Below the pieces are notes generated by a model that saw only the letters and a program-made list of their open reading frames with translations, searched no databases and was not told the DNA's origin. A stretch of DNA of 6,422 nt from Candidatus Pelagibacter sp. TMED197 (GTDB lineage: Bacteria > Pseudomonadota > Alphaproteobacteria > Pelagibacterales > Pelagibacteraceae), in NCBI GenBank assembly GCA_002169755.1, contig NHIU01000021.1:6062-12483 (forward strand), given 5' to 3'. How positions within the stretch are numbered: position 1 is the stretch's first letter; each line of letters begins with the position of its first letter. This document shows, one piece after another, positions 1-5,036 of the stretch. A program made the position numbers and the translations under genes.

Positions 1-320
1 CTTTTCTCAATAAACTTATCTTCGATCTCAAAAAAAGTAATTTCTTTTATTTTTTTTTCTTTGATAGTTTTTTCTAATTTTTTTTCGTAAGAGAGTTTAA
101 AATCTTTGTTTATATCTTTATAAATTACATCAAAATTTTTAGATTTAATTTCTTCTTTGAATGATCTCATTGAAGATAAAAACAAAAGGATTTTTAACTT
201 ATGGTGTTTTTCAAATGTACAAAGACCATAATCTTCTGCCATAAAAAATAGATGATCTTTATAATCAGATAGATATTTTGGGTGAAACAACTGATTTCCT
301 AAAATTATAAATAGCTTCAT
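1..320 (-). CDS. Photolyase/cryptochrome-related protein (DPRP family), N-terminal part
   Basis: Partial gene, cut by the left window edge; 106 codons are readable from the ATG at 320 with no stop. The protein starts MKLFIILGNQLFHPKYL, then has FFMAEDYGLCTFEKHHKLK and LFLSSMRSFKEEI. This is the N-terminal Rossmann-like pattern of deoxyribodipyrimidine photolyase-related proteins (LGDQL, then MAE, HHKQK and SAMRHF in typical members). Known family members are FAD proteins with an Fe-S cluster that repair (6-4) photoproducts or act as cryptochromes. The FAD and cysteine-cluster regions lie outside the window, so repair activity cannot be judged here. No Shine-Dalgarno (SD) sequence is seen; a TATAAT on this strand sits 9 nt before the ATG. 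It is divergent from the SDR gene. Family assignment is fairly sure; exact function is not. Confidence 0.82.
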   Translation of the reverse strand, partial: MKLFIILGNQLFHPKYLSDYKDHLFFMAEDYGLCTFEKHHKLKILLFLSSMRSFKEEIKSKNFDVIYKDINKDFKLSYEKKLEKTIKEKKIKEITFFEIEDKFIEK

Positions 321-329
321 TGTTCTTAA

Positions 330-335
330 ATTATA
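330..335 (-). promoter_or_regulatory. Candidate -10 box of the photolyase-related gene
   Basis: A perfect TATAAT is read on the minus strand, followed by 9 nt and then the ATG at 320. No convincing -35 box is seen 16-18 nt upstream. If it is used, transcription would begin only a few bases before the start codon, giving a nearly leaderless mRNA. The hexamer is common by chance in DNA this AT-rich. Confidence 0.4.
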
Positions 336-340
336 GAATT

Positions 341-369
341 TTGTAGGTAATTACACGCGTCATTATTTG
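341..369 (+). promoter_or_regulatory. Candidate promoter of the SDR-TPR pair
   Basis: TTGTAG (341-346), a 17-nt spacer and TATTTG (364-369) form a weak sigma70-type pair ending 20 nt before the first possible SDR start. It lies in the 69-bp divergent gap (321-389). The same gap holds an 18-bp imperfect dyad at 348-365 (TAATTACACGCGTCATTA, 7 of 9 arm positions complementary), which could be an operator for either gene. Both boxes are poor matches to consensus. Confidence 0.28.
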
Positions 370-389
370 CCTATTTATTTCTTAAAATA

Positions 390-1115
390 ATGTTAAAAAA
401 CGCTATGAAAAAACTAATTTTAGGTGCTACGGGGTCAATTGGATCCTCTCTAGCTAAAAAAATAGTTAATGATGGGGGTGAAGTCCATTTAGTAGGTAGA
501 GATGAGGCAAGTTTGTCTAAATTAGCTCAAGAAATGAATTCAACGTACACAGTGTGTGATGTATTGGAGGAAAATTTTTCAGATAAAATTTTTGATGACC
601 TTGGTGATACACCTATCAATGGTTTAGCATACTGTGTTGGATCCATAGATTTAAAGCCAATTAAAATAACAAAAAAAAGTGATTATATGCAATCTTTTAA
701 TCTCAATTTAATTTCTGCAGTTGAAATTATTAGAAAGGCGAGTGATAGCTTGAAACAAAATAAAGGTTCAATAGTTTTATTTTCAACAGTTGCAGTAAAA
801 AGGGGTTTTACAAATCACAGCATAGTTTCATCAGCTAAAGGAGCTGTAGAAGGTTTGACGGTTTCACTAGCAGCAGAATTCGCTCCAAATATTAGAGTTA
901 ATTGTATCGCCCCAAGTTTAACCAAATCAAAAATTTCAAATTTTATATTAAAAAATGAAAAAATGGCTGAAAGTATTGCAAAGATGCATCCACTTAAAAG
1001 ATTAGGTGAAGGCAGCGACTCTTCGTCCGTTGCTAATTTTCTATTAAGCGATAATAGTTCTTGGATTACAGGTCAAATTTTAGGTGTAGACGGAGGAAGG
1101 TCAAACTTAACATGA
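390..1115 (+). CDS. Short-chain dehydrogenase/reductase (SDR) family protein with atypical active site
   Basis: A 241-residue single-domain SDR of usual length. The nucleotide-binding glycine motif is GATGSIG (residues 12-18), with an Asp after beta-3 (CDV, 56-58). The C-terminal part has RVNCIAP (169-175), HPLKRLGE (200-207) and SWITGQILGVDGG (224-236), as in FabG-like enzymes. The active site is unusual. Lys150 of YxxxK is present, but the Tyr position, four before it, is Val146. The Ser position 13 residues earlier is Thr133, and the NNAG motif reads YCVG (81-84). A classical SDR reduction is therefore doubtful. A second Met at 405 (MKKLILGATG) gives a more typical N-terminus; neither start has a clear SD, so the longer form is given. 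It overlaps the TPR gene by ATGA, implying translational coupling. Substrate unknown. Confidence 0.9.
   Translation: MLKNAMKKLILGATGSIGSSLAKKIVNDGGEVHLVGRDEASLSKLAQEMNSTYTVCDVLEENFSDKIFDDLGDTPINGLAYCVGSIDLKPIKITKKSDYMQSFNLNLISAVEIIRKASDSLKQNKGSIVLFSTVAVKRGFTNHSIVSSAKGAVEGLTVSLAAEFAPNIRVNCIAPSLTKSKISNFILKNEKMAESIAKMHPLKRLGEGSDSSSVANFLLSDNSSWITGQILGVDGGRSNLT
1092..1100 (+). promoter_or_regulatory. Strong ribosome binding site setting the TPR gene start
   Basis: GGAGGAAGG lies inside the 3' end of the SDR gene, 11 nt before the ATG at 1112. It is the best SD in the window and argues for 1112 over the in-frame ATG at 1061, where the added 17 residues would precede the signal peptide. Confidence 0.7.
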
Positions 1116-1591
1116 AAAAACTTTTTTACATATTAACATTTTGTTTAATTTCTCAATTAGCGTTGGCGGCTGGAAATGGCGGAGGTTCAAGTGAAGTTGA
1201 TTATTATAAAGATGCAGTTTCATTAGTCAAAAGAGCAGGTAAGTTAGAAACAAAAGGGAAATTAGACAAAGCAAAAGAACTATATTCTAAAGCCTTTAAA
1301 AATCTCGAAAAAGCAAATAAAAAAGATAAAGATAATCCTGATATTTTAAATTATCTTGGTTTTACTTCAAGAAAAACTGGTAATTTCGAATTAGCAGAAA
1401 AATTTTATTTACAAGGCTTAAAAATTAAACCAGATCATTATGGAATAAATGAGTATCTCGGTGAACTTTATGTACAAACAAATCAAATTGATAAGGCAAA
1501 TGAGAGACTAGAAGTTTTAAAAAATTGTAATTGTAAAGAATATGGTGAACTGGAGTTTATTATTAAAACGCGAGGAACAAAAATTTATTAA
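1112..1591 (+). CDS. Periplasmic tetratricopeptide-repeat protein
   Basis: A 159-residue protein beginning MKKLFYILTFCLISQLALA, a clear Sec signal peptide with probable cleavage after ALA (residue 19). The mature protein starts with a Gly/Ser-rich stretch, followed by TPR-like helix pairs. The first is at about 36-69 (KGKLDKAKELYSKAF). The second, at 75-108, is the best match (NYLGFTSRKTGNFELAEKFYLQGLK in outline). The third, at 109-142, has LGELYVQTNQIDKANERL. It ends with a CxC pair (C139, C141) followed by KEYGEL, a pattern I recall from other alphaproteobacterial periplasmic TPR proteins. The start is fixed by the strong SD and the signal peptide; its ATG overlaps the SDR stop (ATGA). TPRs mediate protein-protein contacts; no partner can be named. 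It ends tail to tail with the DUF2237 gene. Confidence 0.87.
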   Translation: MKKLFYILTFCLISQLALAAGNGGGSSEVDYYKDAVSLVKRAGKLETKGKLDKAKELYSKAFKNLEKANKKDKDNPDILNYLGFTSRKTGNFELAEKFYLQGLKIKPDHYGINEYLGELYVQTNQIDKANERLEVLKNCNCKEYGELEFIIKTRGTKIY

Positions 1592-1965
1592 GATAAATCT
1601 AAAGCAAATTTTTTTAATTTATCCAAAGGTATTAATTCTAAAGTTTTTATGTTTGTTTTTTTTAAATAAATTGAACAAGCGACATTTTCATCTATAGCTC
1701 TAGCATACCAAGTTGCACACAAACACCAATTGTCACCATCCTTAAGCCCAGGAAATCCATACTCAGGTTGAGGTGTAATTAAGTCATTACCGACTTTTTT
1801 TGACCAAACTAAAAATTCATCTGTTACTTTTGCACAAACAGTATGAACTCCCTTGTCATTTGCATCAGTGTTGCAACATCCATCTCTTAACCAACCTGTT
1901 CGCGGATTGTTTGAGCACAACTCTAATTCTTCACCAAAAATGTTTTTTTGTTTATTTGATTCCAT
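1588..1965 (-). CDS. DUF2237 family protein, Cys-rich, function unknown
   Basis: A 125-residue protein that matches the DUF2237 pattern along most of its length: NIFGEELELC (8-17), TGWLRDGCC (23-31), HTVCAKVTDEFL (41-52), GNDLITPQPEYGFPGLKDGD (59-78) and WCLCA (80-84). C17, C30, C31, H41, C44, C81 and C83 sit in the strongly conserved blocks, which suggests a metal site or redox role. That is inference; no activity of this family is known to me. It has no signal peptide or membrane segment, so it is probably cytoplasmic. It lies 10 nt downstream of hisI on the same strand, with no SD in the gap, so it is likely co-transcribed and translationally coupled. Its stop codon overlaps the stop of the convergent TPR gene. 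Confidence 0.88.
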   Translation of the reverse strand: MESNKQKNIFGEELELCSNNPRTGWLRDGCCNTDANDKGVHTVCAKVTDEFLVWSKKVGNDLITPQPEYGFPGLKDGDNWCLCATWYARAIDENVACSIYLKKTNIKTLELIPLDKLKKFALDLS

Positions 1966-1975
1966 TTAATGTAAC

Positions 1976-2443
1976 TTATAATTTCGTTGGATTTGGTTGT
2001 CCTTTATAAACTTTTTTTGGATCGAATTTTTTATCTTTTTCTTTAAATTCTAATTTTACCTCTTCAGGGTTTTCAATTGTACCTAACGGGATAGATCGGT
2101 AAAAACATGACTTATAGCCAACATGACAACTTGCGCCATCACCGATATCAACTGTCATCCATAAGGCATCTTGGTCATCATCTATCCTGATATCTAAAAC
2201 TTTTTGAACAAAACCACTTGTTCTTCCTTTATGCCAAAGTGCTTTTCTAGATCTACTCCAATAACACGCCTCTTTCCTCTCAATAGTAAGTTTTAAAGCA
2301 TCTTGGTTCATGTATCCATGCATTAAAACCTCCCCAGATTTATGGTCTGTAGTGGTTACTGGTATAAGACCCTCGTCATTAAATTTGGGAGATAAAAATT
2401 TGCCTTCTTCTACCTCATAAATGCTATCTCTTTTTTTAAACAT
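1976..2443 (-). CDS. hisI: Phosphoribosyl-AMP cyclohydrolase
   Basis: HisI catalyses the third step of histidine synthesis, hydrolytic opening of the purine ring of phosphoribosyl-AMP, in the cytoplasm. The 155-residue protein has GYMNQDAL (43-50), YWSRSRKALWHKGRTSG (61-77), the metal motif DDDQD (88-92) and SCHVGYKSCFYR (105-116). The Mg ligands D88, D90 and D92 and zinc cysteines C106 and C113 are present. The usual first zinc Cys, between the first two Asp, is D89 here. There is no HisE (pyrophosphohydrolase) domain, so it is the stand-alone form. The ATG at 2443 (MFKKRDS) is preferred over the in-frame ATG at 2485, whose extra 14 hydrophobic residues are not part of the family and would nearly close the gap to folE. 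It is first gene of a pair with DUF2237 and divergent from folE. Confidence 0.93.
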   Translation of the reverse strand: MFKKRDSIYEVEEGKFLSPKFNDEGLIPVTTTDHKSGEVLMHGYMNQDALKLTIERKEACYWSRSRKALWHKGRTSGFVQKVLDIRIDDDQDALWMTVDIGDGASCHVGYKSCFYRSIPLGTIENPEEVKLEFKEKDKKFDPKKVYKGQPNPTKL

Positions 2444-2494
2444 GAGCACAAAATAATGAAAAAAAGACAAAATAGCAATTTGCATTAATCAATT
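2444..2494. promoter_or_regulatory. Divergent hisI/folE promoter region
   Basis: This 51-bp gap must hold promoters for both hisI (leftward) and folE (rightward), unless they lie inside the coding regions. Leftward, TTGCTA, a 17-nt spacer and TATTTT can be read, ending 6 nt from the hisI ATG; this is a weak match. Rightward, no convincing -35/-10 pair is seen. Neither gene has an SD. No riboswitch-like fold is evident in so short a space. Confidence 0.3.
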
Positions 2495-3124
2495 ATGTCC
2501 TATAAAAATGAGCGTTATATGAAATTAGTTAAAGACATTGATAAATCTGGCTCTAAAAAACCTGAAGTAACCGACAAACAGGCTGAGGAAGCTTTTAAAA
2601 CTATATTAATGTGGATAGGAGAAGATCCTAAAAGAGAAGGTCTATTGGAAACTCCAAAAAGAGTAGTTAAAGCTTTCAAAGAATATTTTAAAGGATACCA
2701 CCAAGATGCAAGAGCAGATTTGATGAAAACCTTTGGAGATGTCGAAGGTTATGATGATATGGTTGTAGAAAAAAATATAACTTTAGAAAGTCATTGTGAA
2801 CACCACATGGCTCCAATTATTGGTGTAGCGCACATTGCTTATATTCCAAATAAAAAAGTTGTAGGCTTAAGCAAACTTGCTAGAACTGTTGAGGTTTTTT
2901 CAAAAAGACTTCAAACACAAGAAAGACTTACAATGCAGATAGCCAAAACTTTAATGGAAGCTTTAGATGCAAAAGGTGTAGCCGTAACTATTGATGCTGC
3001 ACATCAATGTATGACGATGAGAGGAATTAAAAAGGAAAAAGCTACAACAGTTACAAATTATTACTTAGGAAGTTTTAAAGAAGATCTTAGTTATCAAAAT
3101 AGATATTTAAGATATATAGCTTAA
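2495..3124 (+). CDS. folE: GTP cyclohydrolase I (type IA)
   Basis: FolE converts GTP to 7,8-dihydroneopterin triphosphate, the first step of tetrahydrofolate synthesis, as a cytoplasmic decamer. At 209 residues it is near the usual size (E. coli 222). It shows EDPKREGLLETPKRV (43-57), SHCEHHMAPIIG (99-110), GLSKLAR (124-130), RLQTQERLT (138-146) and AAHQCMTMRG (168-177). Zinc ligands C101, H104 and C172 are present, as are active-site histidines H103 and H170, so the enzyme looks intact. Starts at 2495 (MSYKNERYMK) or 2519 are both possible; neither has an SD and the longer is given. It heads the run folE-acuI-lysR-rseP and is divergent from hisI, another purine-ring-opening cyclohydrolase. 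I recall folE and hisI being neighbours in other alphaproteobacteria, but cannot check this here. Confidence 0.96.
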   Translation: MSYKNERYMKLVKDIDKSGSKKPEVTDKQAEEAFKTILMWIGEDPKREGLLETPKRVVKAFKEYFKGYHQDARADLMKTFGDVEGYDDMVVEKNITLESHCEHHMAPIIGVAHIAYIPNKKVVGLSKLARTVEVFSKRLQTQERLTMQIAKTLMEALDAKGVAVTIDAAHQCMTMRGIKKEKATTVTNYYLGSFKEDLSYQNRYLRYIA

Positions 3125-3127
3125 TAA

Positions 3128-4129
3128 ATGTCAGACAAATTTAAAGCAGTTGTAATAGATAACCAAAACGAAAAATTTAGTAGAGAAATAAAAGAAGTAA
3201 ATAAAAAAGATCTTAAAGATGGCAATGTATTAGTAAAAGTAGATTTTTCTAGTTTAAATTATAAAGACGCACTTATTTTAAACAATGGAGGAAAAATAGT
3301 AAGAAAATTTCCATTTGTACCAGGAATAGATTTTTCCGGAACAGTTGTAGAAAGTGAAGACGATAGATTTAAAAAAGATGAAAATATAATTTTAACAGGA
3401 TTTAGAGTGGGTGAAGCTTACTTTGGTGGTTTTTCACAATATGCTAAAGTTGACGCTAATTTTTTAATAAAAACTCCGCAAGAACTAAATAGTCAAAAAG
3501 CCATGATGTTAGGTACCGCAGGTTTTACAGCTTTGCAATGTGCCTTTGCAATTAAAGCTAGGGAAGAACTTTTATTAGGTGAAAAAGTAAAAGATGTTTT
3601 AGTCACAGGATCAACAGGTGGTGTAGGAAGTATAGCAGTGATGGTGTTATCAAAAATGGGATATGATGTTCATGCTGTTACGGGAAAAAAAGATAAAAAT
3701 GATTATCTCAAAAGCTTAGGCGCTAAAAATATTATCGATAGAAAAGAATTTGAAGGAGAGAGTAAATTATTAGAAAAAGGAACTTGGGATGGAGTAGTAG
3801 ACACAGTTGGAGGAGCTGCGTTGACTAAAGTTTTTGCTCAAGTTAAGCCTAATGGAATTGTGGCAGCTTGTGGAAATGCTGGTGGAAATAAAATTAGTAC
3901 AAGTGTGATGCCTTTTATTATTAGAGGAGTTAAATTATGGGGAATTGACTCATCTGGTGCATCAATTAAGAGAAGAGAATTCTTATGGAATGAAGCAGCG
4001 AAACTAGTTGATTTTAATAAAATTCAATCTTTTACAAAAGAATTGTCATTTAACGAGCTTTTAGAAACTTTTCCTAAATTATTGAAAGGCGAGTTTTTTG
4101 GAAGAGCTATAGTAAATCCAAACAAATAA
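3128..4129 (+). CDS. acuI: NADPH-dependent acryloyl-CoA reductase-like oxidoreductase (AcuI/YhdH family)
   Basis: A 333-residue zinc-free medium-chain reductase. It follows E. coli YhdH along its length: SSLNYKDAL (41-49), GKIVRKFPFVPGIDFSGTV (55-73), GTAGFTALQC (129-138), VTGSTGGVGSIAV (159-171), YLKSLGA (193-199), DTVGG (225-229), VAACG (245-249) and VMPFIIRGVKLWGIDS (260-275). The NADPH-binding GxxGxxG is G161-G167. Characterised AcuI enzymes reduce acryloyl-CoA to propionyl-CoA, detoxifying acrylate and assimilating carbon from dimethylsulfoniopropionate (DMSP). That substrate is inferred from family and marine setting; a related enal-CoA or quinone reductase is possible. It starts 3 nt after folE, in the same frame, separated by TAATAA, with no SD of its own, so translation probably depends on folE. 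A LysR-type gene follows. Confidence 0.88.
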   Translation: MSDKFKAVVIDNQNEKFSREIKEVNKKDLKDGNVLVKVDFSSLNYKDALILNNGGKIVRKFPFVPGIDFSGTVVESEDDRFKKDENIILTGFRVGEAYFGGFSQYAKVDANFLIKTPQELNSQKAMMLGTAGFTALQCAFAIKAREELLLGEKVKDVLVTGSTGGVGSIAVMVLSKMGYDVHAVTGKKDKNDYLKSLGAKNIIDRKEFEGESKLLEKGTWDGVVDTVGGAALTKVFAQVKPNGIVAACGNAGGNKISTSVMPFIIRGVKLWGIDSSGASIKRREFLWNEAAKLVDFNKIQSFTKELSFNELLETFPKLLKGEFFGRAIVNPNK

Positions 4130-4132
4130 ACT

Positions 4133-4147
4133 ATAATTCATAATTAT
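4133..4147. promoter_or_regulatory. Candidate LysR-type operator overlapping a TATAAT box and the lysR start
   Basis: The acuI-lysR gap contains TATAAT (4132-4137). Overlapping it is a perfect dyad ATAATT-CAT-AATTAT (15 bp) that ends in the lysR ATG at 4146. The dyad fits the T-N11-A LysR-type box (T4134, A4146). Together they suggest an internal, nearly leaderless promoter under autoregulation. No -35 box is evident and AT-rich dyads arise easily by chance, so this is tentative. Confidence 0.35.
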
Positions 4148-5036
4148 GGATTGGGATAAATTAAAGATTTTTCATACTGTTGCGGAAGCTTCAAGTTTTA
4201 CAAAAGCTTCTACTATTTTAAATCTAAGTCAATCAGCTATTAGTAGGCAAATTCAAGGTCTAGAAAATGATTTAAAAGTTCAGTTATTTGAGAGACATGC
4301 CAGAGGACTTGTTTTAACTGAAAATGGAGAATATTTATTTAAATCTGCTCATGAAGTAATATCTAAACTGAATGATGTAGAGTCAAATTTAAGTGGTGTA
4401 AAAGATAAGTTAGACGGAAAGTTAACAGTAACTACTGTAGTAAGTTTTGGTACCACATGGTTAACACCACGTATTAAAGAGTTTATGAATTTAAACCCAG
4501 ATATAGAAATTGAATTAATATTTGATGATAAAGAGCTTGACCTTAGCACGCGGCAGGCCGATGTTGGCATTTGGATGAGAAGGCCAAAACAACTAAATTA
4601 TATTCAAAAAAAATTTGTCGATTTTAATTATCATATTTACGGTTCTAATCAATATTTAGAAAAAAACGGGTACCCTAAAACTGTAAAAGATTTAAATAAT
4701 CATAAGTTTATTACTTATGGTAGAGGCGCTCCTTCACCTGTATATAATCCTGATTGGGTTCTTAAACTTGGCATTAAAGATGGAAAAAAAAGAAAATCAA
4801 TAATGAAAGTTAATAGTGTTTATGGTTTACTTTTAGCTGTTCAAAGTGGAGTAGGATTAGCTGCACTTCCAGATTACATAGCATATAATGTTCCAAATTT
4901 AACAAAAGTTCTTCCAAATGAGACCGGTAAACCAACAGAAACTCATTTTGTCTATCCAGCTTCATTAAAAGAAAATGCAAGATTGACCGCATTTAGAAAT
5001 TTTATTTTTAGTAAGGTTAATGAATGGAAATTTTAA
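4146..5036 (+). CDS. LysR-type transcriptional regulator
   Basis: A 296-residue protein of typical LysR-type length. The N-terminal winged helix-turn-helix covers about residues 1-60: LKIFHTVAEASSFTKAS (6-22), LNLSQSAISRQIQGLE (25-40), LFERHARGLVLTENG (47-61). A linker helix follows (about 62-88), then the periplasmic-binding-protein-like effector domain (about 92-292). That domain has LTVTTVVSFGTTWLTPRI (93-110) and, near the C-terminus, VQSGVGLAALPDYIA. The effector cannot be predicted. It begins 16 nt after acuI and overlaps rseP by 13 nt, so it is probably in the same transcription unit, possibly with its own promoter and operator at the start codon. Control of the adjacent acuI is a reasonable guess, but LysR regulators usually stand divergent from their targets, which is not the case here. 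Confidence 0.93.
   Translation: MDWDKLKIFHTVAEASSFTKASTILNLSQSAISRQIQGLENDLKVQLFERHARGLVLTENGEYLFKSAHEVISKLNDVESNLSGVKDKLDGKLTVTTVVSFGTTWLTPRIKEFMNLNPDIEIELIFDDKELDLSTRQADVGIWMRRPKQLNYIQKKFVDFNYHIYGSNQYLEKNGYPKTVKDLNNHKFITYGRGAPSPVYNPDWVLKLGIKDGKKRKSIMKVNSVYGLLLAVQSGVGLAALPDYIAYNVPNLTKVLPNETGKPTETHFVYPASLKENARLTAFRNFIFSKVNEWKF
5013..5016 (+). promoter_or_regulatory. Ribosome binding site of rseP inside lysR
   Basis: AAGG (within TAAGGT) lies 7 nt before the ATG at 5024, inside the last codons of lysR. It supports the 13-bp overlap start rather than a later Met, which would remove the first membrane helix and the zinc-binding HExxH. Confidence 0.5.

Noticed and set aside
1061..1111. Longer in-frame start for the TPR gene
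   Set aside because: It would put 17 charged residues before a clear signal peptide; the strong SD and ATGA overlap point to 1112.
390..1115. SDR gene as a decaying pseudogene because of the missing Tyr
   Set aside because: The frame is open at full length, the other motifs are intact and it is translationally coupled to a sound gene.
1800..2009. 69-codon rightward ORF
   Set aside because: Lies antisense to DUF2237 and the hisI end, both well supported; no recognisable protein and no SD.
2444..2485. Longer in-frame start for hisI (MQIAILSFFHYFVL...)
   Set aside because: The extension is hydrophobic, unlike HisI N-termini, and would consume nearly all of the divergent promoter gap.
4349..4570. 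73-codon leftward ORF
   Set aside because: Shadow of the LysR-type gene; no family features.
4810..4992. 60-codon leftward ORF
   Set aside because: Shadow of the effector domain of the LysR-type gene.
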